Source of the DNA: Deinococcus arboris
Lineage (GTDB): Bacteria; Deinococcota; Deinococci; Deinococcales; Deinococcaceae
DNA: 64,000 nt
Direction of reading: 5' to 3'
Assembly (NCBI RefSeq): GCF_009755355.1
Contig: NZ_WQLB01000016.1
Location: 28,480 to 92,479 of the forward strand
Part shown: piece by piece, positions 54,738 through 63,061 of the stretch
Layout: each line of letters starts with the position of its first letter
How positions within the stretch are numbered: position 1 is the first letter of the stretch
The notes under the pieces: model-generated
The model's database searches: none
Seen by the model: the letters and a program-made list of their open reading frames with translations, nothing else
Told to the model about the DNA's origin: nothing
Translations under genes and position numbers: made by a program

Positions 54738-55160
54738 ATGGAAGGAGCCAAGAAAGTTTTTGAAGCTCAGGATGAAAATGCTATTCTTTCGGAAAAGCAC
54801 ACACCATGGACGATTGATAATCTTATCTACCTGGATTTAGAATTATGGGATACTATTGTCGAATTTGTTCGAACGTTCTCGGAATATGCTGCAGAAGATC
54901 TAGAAAAATTCGGTACATCCGAATTTACTGAAGATGTAGCAAACTATGAAACAGAAAATCTGATACGTTTTAGGAATATTTTGCTATTCTGTCTTGAGCA
55001 TATCAAAAAAGACCTTGATAATCTGCATATTGTGATGAATAAGTTAGAATTGATTAATCCACTCATTGACGAAGAATATGTTAGGGTTTGCCAAGCCTTA
55101 CTCACGCTGGTTGATATGTGCATTGAAAGAAATATTTTTTATTATGCTTGGACTGAATAG
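54738..55160 (+). CDS. Putative immunity protein of the second DUF4157 toxin
   Basis: 140 residues from ATG 54738 (AGAGGTG before it); a GTG at 54732 is possible. Strongly acidic and AT-rich like the toxin's last domain (DLELWDTIVEFVRTFSEYAA, IKKDLDNLHIVMNKLELINP). No signal or membrane segment. Acidic, helical, cytoplasmic proteins are common nuclease inhibitors. Position 3' of the toxin domain is the main evidence. Unrelated in sequence to the first immunity candidate. Confidence 0.6.
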   Translation: MEGAKKVFEAQDENAILSEKHTPWTIDNLIYLDLELWDTIVEFVRTFSEYAAEDLEKFGTSEFTEDVANYETENLIRFRNILLFCLEHIKKDLDNLHIVMNKLELINPLIDEEYVRVCQALLTLVDMCIERNIFYYAWTE

Positions 55161-55219
55161 AAACAGTCTCGGGTTGCACTGTGCAGGCGGTAGGAATTAT
55201 CCTGAATAGGAGTCAGAAG

Positions 55220-55278
55220 TCGAGAGTAGGCCTGCTCGGTACGAGAACCGTCCTCGTGCTGAGCAGTTCTACTCTCGA
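55220..55278. repeat. Long stem-loop after the toxin/immunity pair
   Basis: 26-nt arms, TCGAGAGTAGGCCTGCTCGG... against ...CTGAGCAGTTCTACTCTCGA, with four mismatches and a 7-nt loop. No T-tract follows, so it may be a transcript-end stabiliser or a small repeat element. 55161-55460 has no gene. An IS4-type terminus lies at 55367-55384. Confidence 0.45.
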
Positions 55279-55460
55279 TTCTCATTTAAGGTACGTCAAT
55301 GCAGAATCTGTGAGCTGACTGTTCACGTGAGGCCGGCACCATGTTGCGAGCGTAAGCCGTGCGTCCTGACTACCCTTCAAAACCGCTGTGGTGTCGTGGA
55401 GGGGGTCAGATTGTGGCCCATTGGTGTTAGGTTCCGGCAGTTGTGGGATGCGACCTGAGT

Positions 55461-56030
55461 TCAGATCACGCCGTATTCCACCTCTTCCACGACATACGCC
55501 CACATGCTGACATCCGCTCCCTGGGTCGACGCATCCAGGGCCAGTGGATCAATCGCGTTCAGGCGTGCCCGCAGTTGATCAGCACGTGCACGGGTCGCCG
55601 GCGTGCCCGGCAAGTCATCATCGTCTGACTCGCCTTCATCCTCAGCGTTCAGGGGACAGGCGATGAACTCATGGTGGTACATCACCATGCAGCACAACAA
55701 CGCTTTCAAAGAGGCGTTCATAAAGGTACAACCTGTGGCATCCCCCGCCCAGACATGACCGGTGTGCGCATCAACCAAGATCGCCACGCCAACGTCCGTT
55801 TCACCAATACAGATCCCCTGAATGTCATTCACACGCATGAAATGGAATGCCTCGACTGCATGAAAGTGAATGACGAGGTTACCCCCATCCGTAGCGTGGG
55901 GTGGAAGCCCTAGGTCTGTCAGAAAAACCAAGTTGTCGCTTCCGAGTGGCCATGGCGTCAAGCTGGCGGGCTCGTAAGAGCAGAGTGCCTGCCCCCACTC
56001 GCTGCGGATCAACCTTTGGCACACGTTCAC
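55461..56030 (-). CDS. SUKH-like immunity protein (orphan)
   Basis: About 189 residues. The core matches the SUKH/SMI1-KNR4 superfamily, closest to SUKH-4: VFLTDLGLPPHATDGGNLVI, CIGETDVGVAILVDAHTG, VWAGDATGCTFMNASLKALL. SUKH proteins neutralise diverse nuclease or deaminase toxins of contact-dependent systems. No toxin is adjacent on its strand, though a DUF4157 toxin pair is 300 bp away on the other. It lies between IS4 ends, so it may be a captured orphan that protects against a neighbour strain's toxin. The start is uncertain (GTG 56030). Confidence 0.55.
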   Translation of the reverse strand: MNVCQRLIRSEWGQALCSYEPASLTPWPLGSDNLVFLTDLGLPPHATDGGNLVIHFHAVEAFHFMRVNDIQGICIGETDVGVAILVDAHTGHVWAGDATGCTFMNASLKALLCCMVMYHHEFIACPLNAEDEGESDDDDLPGTPATRARADQLRARLNAIDPLALDASTQGADVSMWAYVVEEVEYGVI

Positions 56031-56071
56031 GCTGCAAGATTACCCGCTGACAGCTCGCTAACAGCCCCCGA

Positions 56072-57128
56072 TCAACCTGGTTCTGGCATCAGTGCGGTTA
56101 AGGTGAGCCATGACGAAGGCGAGGGGTGCAAGAGCAAATCCTGCAGATGGTCCAGACCCAGGCGAAACACGGACACCGCGCGGTGTCCGTGCTTCTTGCG
56201 TTTGACTGGGGCCTGAGCCGCTTGGATTTCACCCGTGAGGCAGGCCCAAATAAAGGCGACACTGACGACTGTCAACAAGGTTGAGACGCGCTCTGCCTGC
56301 GTCAGGCCAGTGTCTTCGAGGTTGAAGCCTCGAGTTTTCAAGGCGGCGTGCAGGTTTTCTGTTTGCCACCGCTGAGCGTATCGCTGCAGGTTCGGCCCCA
56401 CATGACCTCGGTACGCCAGGTAGAGCACCTCACCAGCTGCATTCGTCGTGGCAGCCACCCGAAGACGAACGCCATAGATCAGCGTCTGGCGGTGCCACAC
56501 CCGAACTTCTCCTGGCTGTAGCTTCTTGAAGACAGCCCACACGGGCACACCCTGGCCGATGGTGGCCCGTGCAGGCAATCGGATACACGGGGCAATGTTG
56601 TGATGGTCGAGGAACCCAAACCAATGCTCACCGATGAATTCTCGGTCTGCCAACAGGCACGCACCTGACACTCGGGACAGGCGGTGAGGAAGCGCTTGTT
56701 GAGCGCTTCCCGGGTGCGCTGATCACTCGCGCCGCCATGTGGAAGGAGCGTCCACATCAGCGGAAGGCCAAAGCCGTTCCAGACGGCAGAAAGGAGCAAA
56801 ATATTGATGTTCCGCTGCCCGAGTTTCCAGTTTGTTCGGTCCAGGATGAGGTCCACCGGACCATCGGGGAGAAAGACAGTGCAAAGCGAGCGAACATCGC
56901 GTCTGGAACGGTGAATTGCATGAAGCGCAGCAGCCGCTGATACCGGATGGCGGGCTGACCATCGAGCATGACATGGTTTTTCAGCGTGTAGAGCACTACG
57001 GTGCGCGCCTGAATCACGGCGAGGATCAATGCCGCAAACACCGCCATCCGTCTGGCGTCAATGGGAAAGGAAGACCGGAGCGCGGTCTGCAAGGTCTCGT
57101 GCGGGTGTCGGCTCTGGGTCCGTTTCAT
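56072..57128 (-). pseudogene. IS4-family transposase, frameshifted
   Basis: Three overlapping frames together give one transposase: a start (MKRTQSRHPHETLQTALRSS), a middle ([36 protein letters not shown]) and an end ([40 protein letters not shown]). Frame changes near 56830 and 56660 inactivate it. Confidence 0.7.
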
Positions 57129-57190
57129 CGCAGAAACACCGTACAGGAGCGGACGTTCTGCTGCCGGTGAGCCGTTTTGAGGAGTAGTCA
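56072..57190 (-). mobile_element. IS4-family element copy 2, degenerate
   Basis: The transposase side begins at TGACTACTCCTCAAAACGG (minus strand from 57190). The other terminus is unclear near 56072. It is related to copy 1 at 46.3 kb. Confidence 0.65.
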
Positions 57191-57245
57191 GCCGTGCGTC
57201 ACCTTAGCCTCGCGCCGGGCCATTGACCTCAGTAGATGGGGATCG

Positions 57246-58403
57246 TCACACGACGTTCTCGCCAGAGGCTTCGGGGAGGGAGGTGCTGGGCATCAGCGTT
57301 ACTTTTACCTGGATCTCCTGCCCTGCCCGCAAAACCGTTAGGGTCACGCTCTCGCCAGGCTGATAACGGCGCACCGCGGACTGTAGCTCGGAAAAATTGT
57401 TGACCCGTTCACTGTTGACGGCCGTGACGATGTCGCCAGCGATCCATTGATTATCCGCGCTGGACTTGAGCGGCTGCAGTCCAGCCTGGGCACCAGCTGC
57501 GTTGGGAAACACGCTGGTGAAAAAGGCTCCTGGAGTCGGTCCTAGGTCCAGCTTGAAGTGCTTGATGAACGCCATGTACGAGCTCGCCGGCAGGGCGGAG
57601 ACACGGCTGAATGCCTTAGACAGGACAAGGCCAATCATGGGAGCGTTCCGCTTGACGCCCTGCCTAAGATCGGCGATCCGGGGGTCACTCGTCGTTACTG
57701 GCACCGCGTAGGTTGCGTCGCTTCCGACGTGAATGAAGCTCATCACACCTACAACCTCACCCTTTGCATTGATGATCGGACCGCCGGTGTCGCCATGCCT
57801 GAAAGGCACATCCGTCTGCAGGGTCTTCGCTGGAAAGTCCGCGCGGCCCGCGTCAGCATTGAGGCCTGTCAGACGGCCCATCTTTGGGGTCAAGAACGTG
57901 TTACCGCTGTTCCCGATCCCGAGCAATGCGTCCCCACTGACTGGGGCTGTCGCCGCCAGCGGCAGGACGGGCGTCTCGGCAGGCAGATTGACGCGCAGCA
58001 GGGCCATGTCAGACTGCTCGTCATAGCCGATGACCTCGGCGGCATAGCGTTTTTGATCCAACGTTTGAGCGCTAAGCGACTGGGCCCTGTGCACCATGAT
58101 GTAAGAGGTCAGAGCATAGCCATTGCCGATGTGAAAGGCAGTGCCTACATTGCGCGGAATGCGGCAGTCAGCGGTTGGACAGGTTTCCAGACGGAGGGTC
58201 CCGGGCCGCAGCTTGACGAACAGGGCGCGGAGCGTTGCCAGCTCAGATGGACTGAGCACCTGACCAGCTCTTCGGGAGGTGGCAGGTGGAGGGGTGGTTG
58301 AAGGAGCAGGGGTGGGTAAGGGCGTCTGGGCTATGCCTATGTTCAGGCCGAGCGCCAAAATGAGCATGAAGCTGTGCGGGGAGGCGAGTCGAATGGCCTT
58401 CAC
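57246..58403 (-). CDS. HtrA/DegP-like PDZ protein with degenerate catalytic residues
   Basis: 385 residues: signal peptide, a Pro/Thr-rich linker (TPLPTPAPSTTPPPATS), an S1C trypsin-like domain and a C-terminal PDZ (AGAQAGLQPLKSS, GDIVTAVNSERVNNFSELQ). The triad is altered. The His motif LTNxHVV reads LTSYIMV (97-104), leaving Ile102 at the His position. GNSGGP reads GDTGGP with Thr206 for Ser. Only the Asp132 region (DMALLRV) is canonical. It is thus probably an exported substrate-binding or scaffolding pseudoprotease. A shifted His105 and Thr206 could in theory retain weak activity. Confidence 0.75.
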   Translation of the reverse strand: MKAIRLASPHSFMLILALGLNIGIAQTPLPTPAPSTTPPPATSRRAGQVLSPSELATLRALFVKLRPGTLRLETCPTADCRIPRNVGTAFHIGNGYALTSYIMVHRAQSLSAQTLDQKRYAAEVIGYDEQSDMALLRVNLPAETPVLPLAATAPVSGDALLGIGNSGNTFLTPKMGRLTGLNADAGRADFPAKTLQTDVPFRHGDTGGPIINAKGEVVGVMSFIHVGSDATYAVPVTTSDPRIADLRQGVKRNAPMIGLVLSKAFSRVSALPASSYMAFIKHFKLDLGPTPGAFFTSVFPNAAGAQAGLQPLKSSADNQWIAGDIVTAVNSERVNNFSELQSAVRRYQPGESVTLTVLRAGQEIQVKVTLMPSTSLPEASGENVV

Positions 58404-58478
58404 CTCGGCAGGTTACCGTCTGCACCTTGACTGACTTCTGTTCTACGGGGAGTAATTACATTCGCCCGGAAACACTCA

Positions 58479-59487
58479 TTATTGATCACGGCGTAGGTTT
58501 GCATCTATAAGGTGATGCGGAAGGTCGATGTACCGGACGCGTTGCCACGCACCGATCAGCTTCTCCTTTAAGGCCATCAAGGTACGGGCACAAAAATTCC
58601 CCAGGACATGGCGCTTCACGTACGCCCAGACCAACTCGATCGGACCCTACTCGGGAGCATAGGGAGGCAGATACACCAGCGAGAGGCGTTCGTGGCGAGC
58701 CACGAACGCCTGCACGACTTTCGCCCGATGGATGCCCGCATTGTCCAGCACCACCACGATGTCTCCCTGGATATGGCGCAGGAGGTGTTGAAAAAAATGG
58801 ACCACATTCCCACTCCGGATCGCGCCTACCTTCGTGTTTTGCAAGAACTGTCCACCCGACGTGATCGCCCCAATCGTCGAGAGCTTCTCCCAGTTGGCTG
58901 GCAAGGTGACCAGGGGCGTCACGCCCCTGGTGGACCAGGTCCGTCTGCGGACTCCTTTCAGGGCAAACCCCACCTCATCGAGGTACACGAGCGTGGCGCC
59001 CTCAGCGACCTTTTTTTTCCAACTCCGGGGCCATCTGTTCTTTCCAGGAAGCAATCCGAAGTTCATTGCGTTCCGCTGCCCGGCCATCGGGCATCTGCGG
59101 GGTAAAGCCCAACCGGCGCAGGATGTGCCGGACATGGTCATGGTGGTACCAGATCTCGAAGTGCCGGCCGATCAATTCACTGACACGCCGGGTCGTCCAG
59201 GTTTCATCCCGAAAGCCATGATGCACCGCACCCTCCCGCAGGAGGGTGCGCAACTGCTCCCCTTGTTCTGCCGTCAGCCGCGAGGCTGGACCGCTGGCCA
59301 CCGTGGCCTGAAGACTACCGTTTCGTTTGAGCCGACCTTTCCAGCTGTACACGGTGTGCACCGAGACCCCGAAGTGATCAGCAATCTCTTGATTCTTGTA
59401 CGTCCCACGTGCGATCCATTCAAGCGCCGCAAGGCGGCGCTCTTCAAGTTGAGCACGCGAGTAACGGGTAGGCCGCCATCCGGGCAT
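58479..59487 (-). pseudogene. IS630 transposase with frameshift site and premature TAG
   Basis: The two halves join at an A8 run (59011-59018, minus strand), as in copy A. Catalytic parts are LVYLDEVGFA, VVLDNAGIH and, after an in-frame TAG at 58647-58649, GPIELVWAYVKRHVLGN, which holds the third acidic residue. The TAG replaces what is probably a Trp codon, so this copy cannot make a complete DDE enzyme unless the stop is read through. Confidence 0.7.
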
Positions 59488-59525
59488 ACCCCAAGAATAT
59501 CAATGCTAATCCACAACGTGGTCAA
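58482..59525 (-). mobile_element. IS630-family element copy B, full length
   Basis: 1044 bp flanked by TA (58480-58481 and 59526-59527). Ends TTGATCACGGCGTAGGTTTG and, inverted, TTGACCACGTTGTGGATTAG match at most positions. It is nearly identical to the truncated copy at 7.5-8.3 kb. Confidence 0.85.
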
Positions 59526-59592
59526 TAAATCTAGGATTAGAGCTGAAGGGATGAATCGGTAGGGTAAATTTCTGTTCTCAGCCTTATACCAG

Positions 59593-59940
59593 TCATTGGC
59601 TCTGATCGCTTACCTCTTGGGCTAGGGCGACGACCTTCTTATAGTGGTCTTCTACGCGGTAGCCCAGATGGGCGGCACTCCGGGCGTGGTCACGCAGGGC
59701 GCACTTTTTAATCAGCCCCGGCGGAATGAACTTCAGGTTCGCTTTGGTATTTGGTACAGGTCTGAAGGACGCGCAGGCGCAGCGCATCGAGCGTGTCATA
59801 GGGAAACATCCGTTTGCTCTGGGTGCCGGCTAACGTCTCTGGATAGAGGGGGTCATAGCCCGCCTGGTGGAGCAGCCGATCCAGGGCAGTGGCGGCCTGG
59901 CTGGTGAGTGGTGTGACCACGTCGTCGCGCAGCAGCGTCC
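59593..59940 (-). pseudogene. Recombinase family copy 2, C-terminal remnant with frameshift
   Basis: Two frames carry the C-terminal half of the same family as the genes at 5055 and 63062. The front piece (PLTSQAATALDRLLHQAGYD, KRMFPYDTLDALRLRVLQTC) aligns with PLSQQAKDALMPLIIQAGG and RRLFPWGAEVALRAELMRAC. The rear piece (CALRDHARSAAHLGY) aligns with ASLRDHTHTPETAGY. The frame breaks near 59745, and the N-terminal half is missing although the promoter-side box at 59999 survives. Confidence 0.65.
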
Positions 59941-59998
59941 GCTTAAAGGAGTTAAAGGCGCTCCACCTCCAGCAAAGCGAAAAGGTCTATTAATTAAT

Positions 59999-60012
59999 AG
60001 ATTCGGGAATCT
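59999..60012. repeat. Inverted-repeat box, left copy
   Basis: AGATTCGGGAATCT is the exact reverse complement of the box at 63034-63047. With flanks the match is 18 nt (AAAAGATTCCCGAATCTA), in opposite orientation 3 kb apart. Each box lies on the 5' side of a recombinase-family gene. Half-sites AGATTC/GAATCT surround a 2-nt centre. Confidence 0.55.
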
Positions 60013-61446
60013 TTTTAGGATGATCTAGCAATACTGCTCTCACGCTGCCGCATAGGTCAATGCTGAGCTTCTACAAGACATCACTGCCGTATATAAGTCA
60101 GATAGTTCAGCAGTGGTGACCACTCAGTAAGGGCGTGGACTTGACTGAGCAGGTAGAGTACCGGCATCTCCGACGACGCCTGCCCGAACTGTAAAAAGCT
60201 GGAAGCTCAGCTGGCCAACGTGCTCGCTGAACTTCAGGACATCAAGGCGCATCTCGGCCATGAACAGCACAACTTCGCATCAGCCACCGAGCCAGGACAA
60301 GCCTTGGACGCCGGAGAGTGAGTGCCAGAAGACCGGCCGGTCTTCTGGCGCTCAACCCGGGCACCCAGGCAAGATGCTGAAGATGGTCGAGCACCCTGAC
60401 GAGGTGGTCACGCTTCCTGTGACCGGGCAGTGTGGGTGTGGTCAGGCCTGGGACACGGTCACCGTCAGTGATGAACTAGCGCGGCAGGTTTTGGACTTGC
60501 CTGAGATCCGTCTGCATGCGGTGGAGTACCGCGCCCAGGTCAAGGTGTGTCCGACGTGTCACCACCGCGAGCAGGCCGCTTTCCCAGCTCACGTTCGTGG
60601 TCAGGTGCAGTACGGTCCTCGCATCCACGGATTGGCAGTGTACCTGAACGCGGTACACTTCGTTCCACTCAAACGCACTGCGAACATTCTGGAAGCCGTC
60701 TGTGGCGCGAAGCTCAGTGACGGGACCATCGCCCTCAGTTTGAATGTTGCCGCTGAGCGTCTGGTTACTTTTGAGACGGAGCTCAAAACTGCATTCCTCA
60801 ACGAGCTTGTCCTGCACGCAGATGAGACCGGCAGCAAGGTGAATGGGGAGCTGGCCTGGATGCATGTGGTGAGCTGCAAGCAGCTCACACTGTACGGGCA
60901 TCACCAGCAGAGAGGGCACGCCGCTCTGAACGATATAAACGTCCTTCCCCGGTTTCAGGGCACGGTCGTCCATGACACCTGGAGCACCTATTTTCAGCTT
61001 CCTGCACAACATGCCCTGTGCAACGCCCATCTCATGAGGGAATGGCGGCACTTGGCCGAGGAGCATAGACAGATCTGGGCAGGAGAACTCCGCTGCGCTA
61101 TGTAGCGCGTCTATCACGAGCACAAAGCAAGGACGCTGACCTCAGAGGGCAAAACTGCATCCCTAGACCGATTCGACAGGTTGGTGCAAGTGGGGTTAGA
61201 CGTGAATCCAGCAACGGAACCCATGCCTGAGCAACGGGGTCGGGTGAAGCAGACTCGGAGACAGAACTTGGCGCTGCGGTGCCAGCGGCACCGTGACAAG
61301 ATCCTGCGCTTCCTTCACGATGAACAGGTACCGTTTGATCACAATCAGGCGGAGTGGGACATTCGGATGGCCTGTGTGAAACGCAAAGTCTCTGGTGGGT
61401 TTCGCTCGACGGAGGGTGGCATGAATTTCTGCCGCATTCGCAGCTA

Positions 61447-62322
61447 GAAGGTACCAAGAACGCTATGCAAAAAGGGGCTTCAAATTGTTGCAGAGCAGAA
61501 TACAGGCGGCTAGGACATGGAAGCCGACCAGGGTAGAGGGCAAGCGCTCCAGGTCACGTCCCAGGCGTCTGAAGCGCGACAGCCACGCGAAGGAGCGCTC
61601 CACGACCCAGCGTTTGGGCACCAAAATGAACCCTTTGGCGGCTTCGGGTCGCTTGACCACGATCAATTCGACCCCTGCTTGCGTGGCGTCCAGAGCAGGT
61701 CCAGTCCCGGTGTAACCCTGATCGGCGAAGGCAACCTGAACCGTCACACCCGTGGCTTCCTGCACGTCCAGGCACAGGTCTTTGACCTGTGCTCGGTCTT
61801 GCTCGTTGGCCGGTGTGGTGAGGACCGCGAGGATATGGCCCAGCGTGTCCACGGCCAGATGGACCTTGGTGCCCTTGCGCTTCTTCGCGCCGTCAAAGCC
61901 TGCACGGTGCCCACTTTCCGGTGTGCTCTGGAGCGTCCGACTGTCAATGATGATCGCGGTGGGCTCCCCGTTCCGGCCCTTCTCCACGCGGGACAGGATT
62001 CGCAGATCATGTGCTGCGCTCTGAAAGCACTCAGCCACAAACCAGCGGTGCGCCAACAGGCGCACCGTCTCAGCGGGCGGAAAATCATTCGGCAGGTAGG
62101 CCCACTGTGCCCCCGTGCGCGCGACCCAGAGTAGAGCGTTCAGCACGTCTCGGATGGGGTATTTCCGTTGCCTCGCGTCTTCAGGACTCAGCAGCAGATA
62201 GGGAAGCAGAAACAAGTACGTGTCATCATCCACGTCACTGGGGTACCCTTGGCGCGTCACTCACCCATTCTGCTCGCTGCAAATTTCCTGCCTCGCACTT
62301 CAAACCGGTTCTTGGCACCCTC
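61447..62322 (-). mobile_element. IS5-family element inserted in IS66, TA duplication
   Basis: 876 bp with ends GAAGGTACCAAGAAC and, inverted, GAGGGTGCCAAGAAC. TA at 61445-61446 and 62323-62324 is the target duplication. Excision in silico rejoins the IS66 reading frame exactly, which fixes the boundaries. Confidence 0.85.
61463..62260 (-). CDS. IS5-family transposase
   Basis: 265 residues, uninterrupted. The N-terminal part ([20 protein letters not shown]) and DDE core are those of IS5/IS427 transposases: [12 protein letters not shown] with [28 protein letters not shown] and [18 protein letters not shown]. This is the only transposase in the window that looks intact, and it is probably the most recent insertion. 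Confidence 0.88.
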   Translation of the reverse strand: MTRQGYPSDVDDDTYLFLLPYLLLSPEDARQRKYPIRDVLNALLWVARTGAQWAYLPNDFPPAETVRLLAHRWFVAECFQSAAHDLRILSRVEKGRNGEPTAIIIDSRTLQSTPESGHRAGFDGAKKRKGTKVHLAVDTLGHILAVLTTPANEQDRAQVKDLCLDVQEATGVTVQVAFADQGYTGTGPALDATQAGVELIVVKRPEAAKGFILVPKRWVVERSFAWLSRFRRLGRDLERLPSTLVGFHVLAACILLCNNLKPLFA

Positions 62323-62458
62323 TATACTTCGACGTTACACAAGCAGGGGATAAACATATGGCAAGGTCTCGTCAGCATCTTCTGCAATGACGTCCTTATG
62401 CCTGATCTCTCGCATTGAGTAGTCACAGATTTTTAGTGTGCATCATGTCCTCCAACGC

Positions 62459-62758
62459 ATGCGACCATTTGATTTTGCTCTGAGTTTAGGAGTGATAACT
62501 ATTACAGTAAGTTGCAATAATGACTCGGCATAACAAACCAAGTCTACCAATTGCTCAATTGCCACAGGTGATATAATTGGATATTGTCAAGCCACTGCAG
62601 AGCTCGTTGTCTCCAAAGCTATTAAAGCATCCGGCCCGGAGTATAAAAACGCAGTGATCAGCAGTCCCACCAAGATAGAATCAGGCGTTTGGCGACTTAG
62701 AGGTCTCATGATAACGTATCGCAATGGTAAGACAAAAAGCACCAATCGATATGACTGA
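62459..62758 (+). pseudogene. Small secreted or lipoprotein gene with in-frame stop
   Basis: ATG 62459 starts MRPFDFALSLGVITITVSCN, a short signal or lipobox-like segment. TAA at 62531-62533 interrupts it. The same frame then continues 74 codons with natural composition (CQATAELVVSKAIKASGPEY, GVWRLRGLMITYRNG) to TGA at 62756. It is likely a decayed exported protein. Short length makes this tentative. Confidence 0.4.
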
Positions 62759-63061
62759 ATTTTTATTGGTGACACTCTGTCTACCGCTAATGCCAGTGTT
62801 TATTTGATTAATCTGCATAATAAATAAGGAATAGCTACTCATCACAACAGGACACATCGTGCTGAGTAGCTACGCAGCAATGTTAAACACAACCTCTCGG
62901 AATACTTTCAACAGGGGGTTTCTCAATAGGAGCGTTAAGCCCAGCCGTCTCGGAATAAGAGCAAGAGCCTGGGCAAGGGCAGATAGGAGAGAGAAAATAT
63001 TGAGGGAGTGGAAAGTCATTATTCATCTATAAAAGATTCCCGAATCTACTATATTTAGGTC
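62759..63061 (+). promoter_or_regulatory. Recombinase upstream region with inverted-repeat box
   Basis: No gene. TAGCTACTCA (62832-62841) and TGAGTAGCTA (62863-62872) form a 10-bp stem. AGATTC-CC-GAATCT at 63034-63047 is the partner of the inverted box at 59999. TATATT at 63051-63056 is a possible -10 only about 6 nt before ATG 63062, suggesting leaderless transcription and that the box acts as an operator. Confidence 0.45.

Larger units (their letters stand above)
60157..62418 (+). pseudogene. IS66 transposase (TnpC-type), frameshifted, nonsense-mutated and split by IS5
   Basis: A coiled-coil start ([20 protein letters not shown]) changes frame near 60262 and continues as PPSQD and [10 protein letters not shown]. 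It then has zinc-type [35 protein letters not shown] and [16 protein letters not shown]. An in-frame TAG at 61103-61105 interrupts it. The C-terminal [20 protein letters not shown] follows and the gene is cut at FCRIRS by the IS5. Removing the IS5 restores the normal ending, YTSTLHKQGINIWQGL, which runs to the stop at 62418. Confidence 0.82.
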
